Shown here one piece after another: positions 49,709-59,039 of a stretch of 64,000 nt of DNA. The first letter of the stretch is position 1. Each line of letters begins with the position of its first letter. Source of the DNA: Ferrovibrio sp. (GTDB lineage Bacteria > Pseudomonadota > Alphaproteobacteria > Ferrovibrionales > Ferrovibrionaceae); the NCBI RefSeq assembly GCF_017994015.1, contig NZ_JAGOLP010000001.1:248001-312000 (forward strand), read 5' to 3'. The notes under the pieces were generated by a model, which was given only the letters and a program-made list of their open reading frames with translations, had not been told where the DNA came from and ran no database searches. Position numbers and translations under genes: made by a program.

Positions 49709-51141
49709 CGCGGCTCCACGGGATTATGCGTGCCGAGCGCCAGGTCGGCTTCAAGCAAGGCCGACAGCGCCAGCAATTCCGCCTCGCCGCGCGGCCGCGC
49801 CACCAGTTGCAGGCCAACCGGCAGGCCGGATTTGGTGAAGCCGACCGGCACCGAGATGGCCGGCGTGCCAGTAAGCGTGACAGCGAAGGTCAGCACCAGC
49901 CAGGAGATGTAGGTGTCAAACTTGCGGCCATTGACCTCTTCCAGATAACGGACGCGATGATCAAATGGCGGCGCCACCACGGTGGGCAGAGCAAGGAAAT
50001 CATGGCGTTCAAAAAACGCCGCGATGCGGTTATAGAGCGCCCCCTGCTGCTGCCGCGCAATGGCAATTTCCTCGGCGCTATGCTGCAAGCCCTTCTGGGC
50101 ATTCCAGATCACCTCCGGCTTGACCAGTTCCTGTTTGTCCTTGATGCGCGGCCATACACTGGCGGCGAAGTTGATCGCGCGCAGCACCTGGAAACAATCC
50201 TCGGCATCCTTGAAGCTGGGGGCGCGGTCATCCACCGTGGTACCGAGCTTTTCCAGCCGGCGCATTGCCGCCTGGCATACTTCCACCACTTCCGGATCAA
50301 CCGGGCAGAGTTCCAGATCGGGGCTGAAAGCGATGCGGCAGCCGCCGGCAAAGCGGCTCGGCAGCCGGCCCAGCGTCATCTGGCGGTCCACGGCGGCGAC
50401 AAAACTTTCGCCCGGCGGCGGCAGGGTGAGCGGATCGCGGGTATCGAGGCCGCTTTGCGCATCCAGCAGCAAAGCCACATCGCCGACCGTGCGGCCCATC
50501 GGGCCATTCACCGCCAGGGTATCAAACGGCAGCGCACGCGGCCCGGTGGCAACCCGGCCCGGCGACGGCCGCAGCCCGACCACGCCGGCAAAGCTGGCCG
50601 GAATGCGCAAAGAGCCGCCCAGATCGGAACCATCGGCCAGCCAGACCTCGCCGGTAGCCACCGCCACCGCCGAACCGCCGGACGAGCCGCCCGGGGTGAG
50701 TGCGGTATTCCATGGATTGGTGGTGGTGCCGAACACGTCATTGAAGGTTTGTGCCCCGGCGCCGAATTCCGGCGTATTGGCCTTGGCGACAATCAGCGCG
50801 CCCTTGGCTTCCAGCCGCTCCACCGACCAGTCCGACCGCGTGGAGATATGATCGGCAAAGGCGCGGCTGCCCCAGGTGGTGCGCACGCCAGACACTTCAA
50901 CCAGATCCTTGATCGCCATCGGCAGGCCATAAAGATAGCCCGGGCCGGGATTTTCCGGCCGCTCCAGCCGCGCCGCAGCGGCGCGCGCACGCTCGAAGCA
51001 GCGCGTCGGCAGCGCATTCACCTTCGGCTCCACCTCGGCAATACGCGCCTCGGCGGCATCAATCAGTTCGGCGGGGGTGAAATCGCCGTTTTTCAGGCCA
51101 TCCACTGCCTGGCGCGCCGTCAACCGGATCAACTCGTTCAT
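49705..51141 (-). CDS. Amidase (amidase-signature family)
   Basis: A 478-residue amidase from ATG 51141 (GAGG just upstream). The Ser-Ser-Lys catalytic set is visible: K78 (PMAIKDLVEVSG), S153/S154 (TPGGSSGGSAVAVATG) and nucleophile S177 (GSDLGGSLRIPA). The rest follows the family to the end. It resembles indoleacetamide or glutamyl-tRNA amidotransferase-like amidases, but stands alone, without gatB or gatC, so it probably hydrolyses a small amide. Confidence 0.93.
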   Translation of the reverse strand: MNELIRLTARQAVDGLKNGDFTPAELIDAAEARIAEVEPKVNALPTRCFERARAAAARLERPENPGPGYLYGLPMAIKDLVEVSGVRTTWGSRAFADHISTRSDWSVERLEAKGALIVAKANTPEFGAGAQTFNDVFGTTTNPWNTALTPGGSSGGSAVAVATGEVWLADGSDLGGSLRIPASFAGVVGLRPSPGRVATGPRALPFDTLAVNGPMGRTVGDVALLLDAQSGLDTRDPLTLPPPGESFVAAVDRQMTLGRLPSRFAGGCRIAFSPDLELCPVDPEVVEVCQAAMRRLEKLGTTVDDRAPSFKDAEDCFQVLRAINFAASVWPRIKDKQELVKPEVIWNAQKGLQHSAEEIAIARQQQGALYNRIAAFFERHDFLALPTVVAPPFDHRVRYLEEVNGRKFDTYISWLVLTFAVTLTGTPAISVPVGFTKSGLPVGLQLVARPRGEAELLALSALLEADLALGTHNPVEPR

Positions 51142-51228
51142 AGCGTCCTCATCCTCCACCGAATTGCGTTCTTTTCATGGCCGGGGTAAGGGAGAGTAAC
51201 GACAAACTTTCACACCGGGTAGGCTTCC

Positions 51229-52245
51229 ATGACCGTTACCAACTCCACCCCAGCCGACAAGCGCGGCGTTCTGGCGATTGGCAATGCCATCGTGGATGTG
51301 CTGGCCCAGGTGGATGATGGCTTCCTGCAACAGCATGGCATGAACAAGGCGCATATGACGCTGATTGATGCCGAGCGCGCCGAAGCCATCTATGCCGCCA
51401 TGCCGGCCGCCAAGGTGCGCATGTCGGGCGGCTCGGCAGCCAATACCGCCGCCGGCATCGCCATGCTGGGCGGTGCTGTGCGTTTTGTCGGCCGCGTGCG
51501 CAACGACGAACTGGGCGATGCCTTCAGCGCCGATATCCGCAAGATCGGTGTGGGTTTTGACACCAGCCCGGCCCAGGACGGCCCGGCCACGGCGCGCTGC
51601 CTGATCCTGGTGACACCGGATGCCCAGCGCACCATGAACACCTATCTCGGCGCCTGCGCCCAGATGACGCCTGAAGATATCGACCCCGCCGCCATCGCCG
51701 CAGCCCAGGTGACCTATCTGGAAGGGTATCTATGGGACCAGCCGCATGCCAAGGAAGCCATGCGCAAGGCGATGCGGCTGACCCATGAAGCCGGCGGCAA
51801 GGTGGCGATGACGCTGTCTGATGCCTTCTGCGTTGAACGCCACCGCGCCGAATTCCAGCATCTGGTGGAGCATAATATCGACATCCTGTTCGCCAATGAA
51901 AGCGAGATTGTGTCGCTGTACCAGACCAGCGATTTTGACGGCGCCTTGCAGCATGTGCGCGATCATGTTGACGTGGCGGCGCTGACCCGCTCGGAAAAAG
52001 GCTCGGTGATCCTGGCCGGGCAGAATGTGCATATCATCGATGCCGTGCCGGGGGTGAGCGTGGTGGATACCACCGGCGCCGGCGATCTTTACGCCGCCGG
52101 TTTCCTGCATGGCTATGTTGATGGCTTTGACCTGCATGCCTGCGGCCGGCTTGGCAGCCTGTGCGCGGCGGAAGTGATCAGCCATGTCGGCGCCCGGCCG
52201 CAGATCGATCTCAAACCCTTTGTGGCGCAAGCCCTTAAGGGTTGA
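51229..52245 (+). CDS. Adenosine kinase-like PfkB family sugar/nucleoside kinase
   Basis: A 338-residue ribokinase-superfamily enzyme. MSGGSAANTAAGIAMLGG (about residues 65-82) is the substrate-binding GG motif, and SVVDTTGAGDLYAAGFLHG near 285 carries the catalytic Asp. NEAEIV/FANESEIVSLY near residue 220 is the NxxE metal motif. The overall pattern is closest to bacterial adenosine kinases. It is single, with an inverted pair of palindromic repeats directly downstream. Confidence 0.88.
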   Translation: MTVTNSTPADKRGVLAIGNAIVDVLAQVDDGFLQQHGMNKAHMTLIDAERAEAIYAAMPAAKVRMSGGSAANTAAGIAMLGGAVRFVGRVRNDELGDAFSADIRKIGVGFDTSPAQDGPATARCLILVTPDAQRTMNTYLGACAQMTPEDIDPAAIAAAQVTYLEGYLWDQPHAKEAMRKAMRLTHEAGGKVAMTLSDAFCVERHRAEFQHLVEHNIDILFANESEIVSLYQTSDFDGALQHVRDHVDVAALTRSEKGSVILAGQNVHIIDAVPGVSVVDTTGAGDLYAAGFLHGYVDGFDLHACGRLGSLCAAEVISHVGARPQIDLKPFVAQALKG

Positions 52246-52255
52246 GCGCAACCGT

Positions 52256-52351
52256 CGTCATGCGCGGACTTGATCCGCGCATCTCTCCTTGGCCTGCAAT
52301 TCTTGGAAAAGACGAAAAAGCGAGATGCGCGGATCAAGTCCGCGCATGACG
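52256..52351. repeat. Inverted pair of 30-bp palindromic repeats
   Basis: 52256-52285 and 52322-52351 are exact reverse complements with 36 bases between. Each copy is itself an imperfect palindrome of the CGTCATG(C/G)CGG(A/G)CTTGA(T/C)CCG type. Located right after the adenosine kinase gene, where it could form a stable transcript end. Confidence 0.85.
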
Positions 52352-52521
52352 AGAGGGGGAGAAACCTGCCCTAAAAATGCGGCCGCGATCTTGAAACATA
52401 CTTATCGGCTGCCGCCATATATGATAGTTAGCGCACAAATATTATTCATCCCGGCAACGGCTTGAACCTGGGCGGCGGCTCTCTACGCTGCCGCCCGGTT
52501 CATTCGAGGAAAGCGTTGCCC

Positions 52522-53766
52522 ATGTTCAGCCGTTTCACACGCCCGATCTGCCTGCCGGCTTTCTGCCTGCTGGCGCTGCTGCTCGGCAGCGGCCCGGCCC
52601 AGGCGGCCGAGACTATCCGCATCGCCTTCATCGATGCGCTGTCCGGCGGCGCGGCGGCGGTGACGCAGAACGGCCTCAATCATTTCCGCTTCATGGCCGA
52701 GCGCCTGTCAAAAGCCGGACGCAGCTACGAGATCGTGGCCTACGATAACAAGCTCAGCCCGCAGGAAAGCATCGTGGCGGCGCAAAAGGCGCTGGATGCC
52801 GGCATCCGCATCATCGCCCAGGGCAATTCCTCGGCGGTGGCGGCGGCCTTGGTGGATTTCCTCGACAAGCATAACGAACGTAATCCCGGCCAGCAGGCGC
52901 TGTTCCTGAATTACGCCGCCATCGACCCGGCATTGACCAACGACAAATGCTCGCCCTGGCATTTCCGCTTCGATGCCCATGCCGATATGAAGATGCAGGC
53001 GCTGACCAATTTCCTTGCCGGCAAGGCCGCGGTGAAGCGGGTTTACCTGATCAACCAGGATTATTCCTTCGGCCAGGCGGTGCGCAAATCGGCGCTCGAC
53101 ATGCTGCAAGCAAAACGGCCCGATATCCAGATTGTCGGCGACGAATTGCACCAGATGGCCAAGATCACCGATTTTTCGCCCTATGTGGCCAAGATCAAGG
53201 CCAGCGGCGCCGATAGTGTGATCACCGGCAATTGGGGCAACGACCTGGCTTTGCTGCTCAAGGCCGCCGCCGATGCCGGGCTCAATCTGGATTGGTACAC
53301 CTATTACGCCAGCGGCATCGGCAGCCCCACGGCGGTGCGCCAGACCGGGCTGGCGCATCGGGTTTATGGCGTGATCGAAGGCCAGGCCAACGATCCGGGC
53401 GCCGATGCCGACGGCATCGAGAGCGCCTATCGCGCTCGTTTCCAGGGCAGCTTCAATGTGCCACGTATCCGCGCTTTGATGGAAATGCTGGATCAGGCGG
53501 TGAGCCGCAGCCCGGGTGATCTGTCGGCCCGGGCGCTGGGGCGGGCTTTGTCGGGCGCCGAATACCGCACCATGTATGGCGCCACGACGCAGTTGCGCCG
53601 CGCCGATCACCAATTGCTGCAAGACCTGGTGATTGCCTCGCTCGGGCCGTTGCAGGACGGCATGAAATTCGACGAGGAAGCCACCGGCTGGGGCTGGCGC
53701 AGCATGGGCCGCATCGCCGCCCAGGCCACCGCCCTGCCCACCACCTGCAAGATGCCGGCGCTGTAG
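52522..53766 (+). CDS. ABC substrate-binding protein, branched-chain amino acid type
   Basis: A 414-residue periplasmic binding protein from ATG 52522 (GAGGAAAG before it). The signal peptide is about residues 1-30, ending AQAAE. The type I fold opens with IRIAFIDALSGGAAAVTQNGLNHF. RVYLINQDYSFGQAVRKSALDML and KIKASGADSVITGNWGNDLALLLKAA are typical of LivJ-like proteins. No permease genes follow. Confidence 0.9.
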   Translation: MFSRFTRPICLPAFCLLALLLGSGPAQAAETIRIAFIDALSGGAAAVTQNGLNHFRFMAERLSKAGRSYEIVAYDNKLSPQESIVAAQKALDAGIRIIAQGNSSAVAAALVDFLDKHNERNPGQQALFLNYAAIDPALTNDKCSPWHFRFDAHADMKMQALTNFLAGKAAVKRVYLINQDYSFGQAVRKSALDMLQAKRPDIQIVGDELHQMAKITDFSPYVAKIKASGADSVITGNWGNDLALLLKAAADAGLNLDWYTYYASGIGSPTAVRQTGLAHRVYGVIEGQANDPGADADGIESAYRARFQGSFNVPRIRALMEMLDQAVSRSPGDLSARALGRALSGAEYRTMYGATTQLRRADHQLLQDLVIASLGPLQDGMKFDEEATGWGWRSMGRIAAQATALPTTCKMPAL

Positions 53767-53815
53767 TTGCGGGTGTTATGCCGAGCGTCGCCTCGCTCGT
53801 TACCCCCCCCCCTTT

Positions 53816-53978
53816 CGTCATGCCCGGGCTTGACCCGGGCATCCCGTTTTTCAATGTTTTCGGATATTTTTTCAATTGGATAGAGATCCCCGGGTCAAGC
53901 CCGGGGATGACGACGGCGGGGGTGCTCAGTCGGTCAGAAGTTAAACCGGAGAGCCGCGGATCAAGTCCGCGCATGACG
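53816..53978. repeat. Three more copies of the palindromic repeat
   Basis: 53816-53845 and 53883-53912 form an inverted pair 37 bases apart with cores CCCGGGCTTGACCCGGG. A partial copy at 53953-53978 has the CGCGGATCAAGTCCGCG core of the 52-kb pair. They fill the gap between the ABC binding protein and the TPR gene, together with a run of eleven C residues at 53803-53813. Confidence 0.85.
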
Positions 53979-54002
53979 ATTATGGGGCGGTAAGCCAGCG
54001 CC

Positions 54003-54770
54003 CTAATTCCGGCCCAGATCGATCGCTTCGATTTCGCGCGCGGCGGCTTCGGCAGCCGGCGTGTCCGGCGCCATCAGGCGCACCTGGATCAGATCGGCGC
54101 GGGCGCCGCGCCGGTCGCCCGCCGCGTGGCGCAGATAGCCGCGTTCCAGCAGGGCTTCGACATTGCGGCTGTTCAGCGCCAGCGCGGTTTCAGCATCTTC
54201 CAGCGCGCCGGCCGGATTGTTGCCCAGGCGGCGCGCGGCGGCGCGCAAGGCCATGGCATCATCGCGGGTCGGCGCCAGGTGCAGCACATGGTCCAGATCG
54301 GCCTCGGCGGCGGCATAATCGTTCAACTCGGCCAGCGCCTGGGCGCGATCCAGGCGCAGTTCCAGCGCATCGGGCCGCGCCGCCACGGCGATATCGAGCA
54401 ATTTCCGCGCCCGGTCGGCCAGCCCGGCCAGCAGCCAGGCATTGGCCGCCTGCGCCACCAGATCGGTGACCAGATGCGGCGCCTGGGCTTCGGCCTCGGG
54501 CAGCAGCTTTTCCAGCCGGTCGGCGGCATCGCCGTAATGTTTCAGTTCAAACAGCGCCAGCGCCGCGCAATGGCCGGCCGGCAGGCCACCGCCGGTAGCC
54601 TGCCAGCTCTGCGCCGTGGCAAAGGCTTCCTCGGGCCGGCTGCGCGACAGGTTGAGGCAATCCTGATAGCTCACCGCATCCAGCGCACGCTGTGCAAAGG
54701 CTTGTGGCGATGCTTGCAGCAGCAGCAGGCTGACCAGCAGAATGGGGCGGAACAACATGGCCTTGGACAT
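54003..54770 (-). CDS. Exported TPR protein
   Basis: A 255-residue protein with a signal peptide to about residue 27 (LLVSLLLLQASPQAFAQ) and about five TPR repeats. These are best seen as ALALFELKHYGDAADRLEKLL, then NAWLLAGLADRARKLLDIAVAARP and AQALAELNDYAAAEADLDHVLHLAP. ATG 54770 was chosen; ATG 54758 (MLFRP) is an alternative. A Cys near residue 38 is single. Such proteins are scaffolds in the periplasm; the partner is unknown. Confidence 0.82.
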   Translation of the reverse strand: MSKAMLFRPILLVSLLLLQASPQAFAQRALDAVSYQDCLNLSRSRPEEAFATAQSWQATGGGLPAGHCAALALFELKHYGDAADRLEKLLPEAEAQAPHLVTDLVAQAANAWLLAGLADRARKLLDIAVAARPDALELRLDRAQALAELNDYAAAEADLDHVLHLAPTRDDAMALRAAARRLGNNPAGALEDAETALALNSRNVEALLERGYLRHAAGDRRGARADLIQVRLMAPDTPAAEAAAREIEAIDLGRN

Positions 54771-54835
54771 GGGGTGGAAGATGGGGGCGCAGACTGCCGC
54801 CCACAACCCCGAAAGGCAAGCAGGAGCAGCCCGCC

Positions 54836-55723
54836 TTGAGCAATACCCGGACTTTGTTCTGTTTTGGCCTGGGTTATAGCGCCCTGGCGCTGATCGAGCG
54901 GCTGCGCCGGCAGGACGGCGCAGCCAACTGGCTGTTCGCCGGCACCAGCCGCAATGCCGAGAAATGCGCCAAGCTAGCCGCCCAGGGCATCGACATGCAG
55001 CTCTTTGACGGCACGGCGCCGCTGAGCAAACCCGACAGCCTGCACCAAGCCGATCATGTGCTGATTTCCGCGCCCTCGGAAGCCAGCGGCGATGGCGACC
55101 CGGTGCTGCGCCAGCATGCCGACGATCTGGCCCGGCGCCGCGATCTGCGCTGGATCGGCTATCTCTCAACGACAGGGGTTTATGGCGACCAGGGCGGCGC
55201 CTGGGTGGACGAGAGCATGCCTATGACACCGAGCCAGCAGCGCGGCCGGCGCCGCGCCGAGGCCGAGGCGGCATGGTTTGCACTCGGCGCCCGGCATGGC
55301 CTGCCGGTGCACAGCTTCCGGCTGGCCGGCATCTACGGGCCGGGCCGCAACACGCTGGAAAGCCTGCGCCAGGGCAAGGCGCATCGCATCATCAAGCCGG
55401 GGCAGTATTTCTCGCGCATCCATGTTGCCGATATCGCCCAGGTGCTGCATGCCTCGATGCTCAAGCCCAATCCCGGCGCGGCCTATAATGTGGCCGATGA
55501 CGAGCCGGCGCCGCCGCAGGAGGTGGTGGCCCATGCCGCCGGCCTGCTCGGCATCACGCCGCCGCCGGAAGTGCCGTTTGAACTGGCCGAGATGACACCG
55601 ATGGCGCGCAGCTTCTATGCCGAGAACAAGCGCGTCTCGAACCGCCGCATCAAGCAGGAACTCGGCGTGACATTGCTCTACCCGACCTACCGCGAGGGCC
55701 TGGCGGCGTTGCTGCAAGACTGA
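54836..55723 (+). CDS. NAD(P)-dependent SDR-family protein, YeeZ-like
   Basis: A 295-residue protein with a TTG start at 54836, GGAG 9 bases upstream. The nucleotide-binding motif is TLFCFGLGYSALALIERL, and IGYLSTTGVYGDQGGAWVDE and HSFRLAGIYGPGRNTLESL follow. The Tyr-x3-Lys active site is missing, as in other YeeZ-type proteins (RRRAEAEAAW at the position). Enzymatic role unknown. Confidence 0.85.
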   Translation: MSNTRTLFCFGLGYSALALIERLRRQDGAANWLFAGTSRNAEKCAKLAAQGIDMQLFDGTAPLSKPDSLHQADHVLISAPSEASGDGDPVLRQHADDLARRRDLRWIGYLSTTGVYGDQGGAWVDESMPMTPSQQRGRRRAEAEAAWFALGARHGLPVHSFRLAGIYGPGRNTLESLRQGKAHRIIKPGQYFSRIHVADIAQVLHASMLKPNPGAAYNVADDEPAPPQEVVAHAAGLLGITPPPEVPFELAEMTPMARSFYAENKRVSNRRIKQELGVTLLYPTYREGLAALLQD

Positions 55724-55729
55724 GACGGA

Positions 55730-56491
55730 TCAGGCGAGACCGAAAACGGTTTCGATCAGCAGGGCGATATCCTCGGGACGCGAGAGGCGGTGGTCGCCAT
55801 CCTTGAGCAGGGTGAGGCGCACATCGCCGCCCGAGAAGGCCTGGATGGTGCGCAGCGCGTGCTGCCAGGGCACATCGGGATCGTTCATGCCTTGCAGGAT
55901 ACGCACCGGGCAGGCGAGCGGAATCGGCTGATCCAGCAGCAGATGTTGCCGCCCTTCCACGATCAGGTGGTGAAAATATTCATAGGGCTGATCGAAATAT
56001 TGTGACGGCTCGCGCAGCACGCCGTCACGTTCCAGCACGGCGCGCTGCGCCGGTGTCATCTGCGCCCACATCAGGGCTTCGGTGAAATCCAGCGCCGGGG
56101 CGATCAGCACCAGGCCGGCGCAACGCGCAGGCCGCGCCAGAGCCGCCAGGGTGGCAAGCCAGCCGCCCATGCTGGAGCCGATCAGGATCTGCGGCCCGGT
56201 TGTCACCTGATCCAGCACCGCCAGTGTATCGGCCAGCCAGCGGCCGATGCTGCCCTGGCTGAAATCGCCGCTGGATTGGCCATGGGCGAAATAGTCAAAC
56301 CGGGTGCAGGCCCGGCCACGCGCGCGGGCCGCCGCTTCTAGCGCCAGCGCCTTGGTGCCGGTCATGTCGCTGCGGAAACCGCCGCAAAACAACAGGCCGG
56401 GCGCAGTGTCGCTGCCGGACAAATGGGCATAAGCCAGGCGCTGGCCATCGGGCCGGTTCAGAAAAGCGGGGGGGCTGGGCATATCGGTCAT
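55730..56491 (-). CDS. Alpha/beta hydrolase
   Basis: A 253-residue hydrolase from ATG 56491. Nucleophile elbow GSSMGGWLA near residue 100, probable Asp in ILQGMNDPDVPW near 200 and His in KDGDHRLSRPEDI near 235. The RFDYFAHGQSSGDFSQG block belongs to the peptidase/YqiA-like esterase group. Longer upstream frames have no ribosome site. It is convergent with the SDR gene and divergent from the glycosyltransferases. Confidence 0.88.
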   Translation of the reverse strand: MTDMPSPPAFLNRPDGQRLAYAHLSGSDTAPGLLFCGGFRSDMTGTKALALEAAARARGRACTRFDYFAHGQSSGDFSQGSIGRWLADTLAVLDQVTTGPQILIGSSMGGWLATLAALARPARCAGLVLIAPALDFTEALMWAQMTPAQRAVLERDGVLREPSQYFDQPYEYFHHLIVEGRQHLLLDQPIPLACPVRILQGMNDPDVPWQHALRTIQAFSGGDVRLTLLKDGDHRLSRPEDIALLIETVFGLA

Positions 56492-56576
56492 ACCCAGAGT
56501 CGTAACCAAGCTGCGCAGTTCTTGCCAGGGCCAAGGCTTTGCTATAGTCGGGGGGCAGAAAGTTGCAATCCGACGC

Positions 56577-57773
56577 ATGCCCGACTCCCTGACCGATCCG
56601 ATCGCCAGCCGCCCGCCGGCCGTGCTCCAGGTATTGCCAGCCCTGGTGACCGGCGGGGTGGAACGTGGCACCGTGGACCTGGCCCGCGCCCTGGCCCTGG
56701 CCGGCTGGAAATCCTATGTCGCCTCGGCAGGCGGGCCGATGGTGCGCGAACTGGAGCGCGCCGGGGTGCAGCATTTCACCCTGCCGCTGGCGAGCAAGAA
56801 TCCGCTGGTGATGCGCAAGAATGTCGCCCGCCTGGAAGTCTTGCTGCGCGACCTGCCGGTAGACCTGGTGCATGCCCGCAGCCGCGCCCCGGCCTGGTCG
56901 GCGCGGGCCGCCGCGCGCAATTGCGGGCTGCCCTTCGTGACCACCTTCCACAATGCCTACAAAGCCGATAACTGGCTGAAAAAGCTGTGGAATTCTTCTA
57001 TGGCCAAGGGCGACAGGGTGATTGCCATCTCGCGCTTCGTGGCGGATTTTGCGCATAACCGCTATGGCGTGCCGTGGACCCGGCTGACCACCATCCCACG
57101 CGGCACGGATTTGACCAAATTTGACCCCACCCGGGTCAGCCCGGAACGCATCACCCAGCTTTCGCGCGCCTGGCGCCTGGAGGATGGCCTGTCGGTGATC
57201 CTGCTGCCCGGCCGGCTGACGCGCTGGAAAGGCCAGGCAGTGCTGCTCAAGGCCCTGGCCAAGCTGGCGGAAATCCGCGGCAAACGCGATTTTGTCGGTG
57301 TGGTGCTGGGCGACCATCAGGGCCGCGAAAATTATCGCAACGAACTCTATGCCCTGGCCGAGCAGCTTAAGCTGGGCGGCAGCCTGCGGCTGCCCGGCGA
57401 TTGCCGCGACATGCCGGCGGCGCTGATGCTGGCCGATGTGGTGGTTTCAGCTTCAACCGAACCGGAAGGTTTTGGCCGCGTGGCGGTGGAAGCCCAGGCC
57501 ATGGGCCGCCCGGTGATTGCCACCGATCATGGTGGCGCGCGTGAAACCGTGCTGGAAGGTGAAACCGGCTGGCTGGTGCCGCCGGGCGATTCCACTGCCC
57601 TGGCCGAAGCCTTGAACAAGGCGATCTCGATCACGCCGGAACAGCGCGCCGCCTTGCGCGAGCAGGCGATAGCCCATGTGGCAGCGCATTTCACCAGCGA
57701 GGCGATGTGCGCCGCCTATATCCAGGTCTATACCGATCTGCTGTTCGGGCCTGAAGCCGGAACCGGCACATGA
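56577..57773 (+). CDS. Glycosyltransferase family 4
   Basis: A 398-residue GT-B glycosyltransferase. N-terminal acceptor domain with PALVTGGVERGTVDLARALALAG; C-terminal nucleotide-sugar domain with LLPGRLTRWKGQAVLLKALAKL and the E-x7-E motif in EPEGFGRVAVEAQAMGRPVIATDHGG. Probably a lipopolysaccharide or exopolysaccharide sugar transferase. Its stop overlaps the next gene by four bases. Confidence 0.92.
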   Translation: MPDSLTDPIASRPPAVLQVLPALVTGGVERGTVDLARALALAGWKSYVASAGGPMVRELERAGVQHFTLPLASKNPLVMRKNVARLEVLLRDLPVDLVHARSRAPAWSARAAARNCGLPFVTTFHNAYKADNWLKKLWNSSMAKGDRVIAISRFVADFAHNRYGVPWTRLTTIPRGTDLTKFDPTRVSPERITQLSRAWRLEDGLSVILLPGRLTRWKGQAVLLKALAKLAEIRGKRDFVGVVLGDHQGRENYRNELYALAEQLKLGGSLRLPGDCRDMPAALMLADVVVSASTEPEGFGRVAVEAQAMGRPVIATDHGGARETVLEGETGWLVPPGDSTALAEALNKAISITPEQRAALREQAIAHVAAHFTSEAMCAAYIQVYTDLLFGPEAGTGT

Positions 57774-58732
57774 CCTTGGCGGCCGGTGTGCAGGCGCAGG
57801 CCGAGCCGCAGCGCCTGCTGGTGATCAAACACGGCGCGCTGGGCGATTTTGTGCAGGCTTTGGGGCCGATGCAGGCGATCCGCGAGGCGCATCCACAGGC
57901 CCATATCACCCTGCTGACCACCGCGCCCTATGCCGAATTGGGCCGGCGTTCCGGCTTTTTTGACGATGTGTGGGTGGATACGCGGCCGCGCTGGTTTTCC
58001 CTCGGGCAATGGCTGGCTTTGCGCCGCAAGCTGATTTCTGGCCGTTTTGGCCGGATTTACGATTTGCAGACATCGGGCCGCTCGTCGCGCTATTTCTACC
58101 TGCTGCCAACACCGCGCCCGGAATGGTCGGGCATCGGCCTGGGCCGTTCGCATCCGCATGCCAATGAGCGCCGCAACCTGATGCACACGCTGGACCGCCA
58201 GGCCGAGCAATTGCGCATGGCCGGCATCAGCCGGGTGCCACCGCCGGATCTGAGCTGGGCCGATGCCGATATCGGGCGCTACCGGCTGGAACCGCGCTTT
58301 GCCCTGCTGGTGCCGGGCGGCTCGGCGCACCGGCCGGAAAAACGCTGGCCAGCGGAGAAATACGCCACCCTGGCCCGGGCACTGAGCGCCGATGGCATCC
58401 AGCCGGTGCTGATCGGCACCAAGGCCGAGGCCGAACTGATTGCCGCCATCAAGGCGGCGGCGCCGAAAGCCGCCGACCTGCTCGGCCGCACCAGCTTTTT
58501 TGACCTAGCCGCCCTGGCGCGCCATGCCGTGGTGGCGGTGGGCAATGATACCGGGCCGATGCATCTGTTCGCCGTGGCCGGCGCGCCCTGCCTGGTGCTG
58601 TTCTCGGCCGCTTCCGACCCGACACTCTGCGCGCCACGCGGCCAGCAGGTGCGGGTGATCCGCTCGGCCAAGCTGGAAGAGGTCAGTGTCGAGGAAGTGC
58701 TTGGCGCCCTGGCGCTGATAAATCAATTGTAA
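57770..58732 (+). CDS. Glycosyltransferase family 9 (heptosyltransferase-like)
   Basis: A 320-residue GT9 enzyme. N-terminal LVIKHGALGDFVQALGPMQAIREAHP, the central FALLVPGGSAHRPEKRWPAEKYATLARAL, and the donor-site VAVGNDTGPMHLFAVAGAPCLVLF are all as in heptosyltransferases of the LPS inner core. It is coupled to the GT4 gene upstream. Its last bases contain the -35 of the VapBC promoter. Confidence 0.92.
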   Translation: MTLAAGVQAQAEPQRLLVIKHGALGDFVQALGPMQAIREAHPQAHITLLTTAPYAELGRRSGFFDDVWVDTRPRWFSLGQWLALRRKLISGRFGRIYDLQTSGRSSRYFYLLPTPRPEWSGIGLGRSHPHANERRNLMHTLDRQAEQLRMAGISRVPPPDLSWADADIGRYRLEPRFALLVPGGSAHRPEKRWPAEKYATLARALSADGIQPVLIGTKAEAELIAAIKAAAPKAADLLGRTSFFDLAALARHAVVAVGNDTGPMHLFAVAGAPCLVLFSAASDPTLCAPRGQQVRVIRSAKLEEVSVEEVLGALALINQL

Positions 58733-58754
58733 TCCGGGCTTTCCATTCTAATAT
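58727..58754 (+). promoter_or_regulatory. Promoter of the VapBC-type pair
   Basis: TTGTAA at 58727-58732 (overlapping the GT9 stop) and TAATAT at 58749-58754, spaced by 16 bases. The -10 touches the first operator half-site. Confidence 0.6.
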
Positions 58755-58780
58755 GACCATTGGTCATGACCATGGTCATG
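58753..58780. promoter_or_regulatory. Antitoxin operator: four TGACCA half-sites
   Basis: ATGACCA, TGGTCAT, ATGACCA and TGGTCAT lie in a row. They form a perfect 15-base palindrome at 58753-58767 and a perfect 16-base palindrome at 58765-58780, sharing three bases. It begins 44 bases before the antitoxin ATG and overlaps the -10 and start region, as expected for autorepression. Confidence 0.75.
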
Positions 58781-58796
58781 CGATCGGAGGTTCACC

Positions 58797-59039
58797 ATGA
58801 CCCGGATGATAAAAGCCAGTGAATTCAAGGCCAAATGCCTCAGCCTGATGGATGAGGTGGCGGCCAGCGGCGAAGCCATCACCATCACCAAGAATGGCAA
58901 GCCGGTGGTCACTCTGGTTCCGGCCCGCAAACCAAGCTTCGAGGAGGCTTTTGGTTCCATGCGAGGCCTGATCCATATCAGAGGTGACATCATCGCCCCG
59001 GCCTCAGAGCCAGAAGACTGGGAGGTTCTGCGCGATTGA
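58797..59039 (+). CDS. vapB: Phd/YefM-family antitoxin of a VapBC-type pair
   Basis: An 80-residue antitoxin. The N-terminal domain follows the Phd/YefM pattern: MIKASEFKAKCLSLMDEVAASGEAITITKNGKPVVTLVPAR. Acidic C-terminal tail PASEPEDWEVLRD is for binding the PIN toxin. ATG 58797 follows GGAGG. Its stop overlaps the toxin start (TTGA), so expression is coupled. Confidence 0.85.
   Translation: MTRMIKASEFKAKCLSLMDEVAASGEAITITKNGKPVVTLVPARKPSFEEAFGSMRGLIHIRGDIIAPASEPEDWEVLRD

Noticed and set aside
53803..53813. Run of C residues as a phase-variation tract
   Set aside because: It lies in the gap after a stop codon, among palindromic repeats, and not in a gene or between promoter elements that I can identify.
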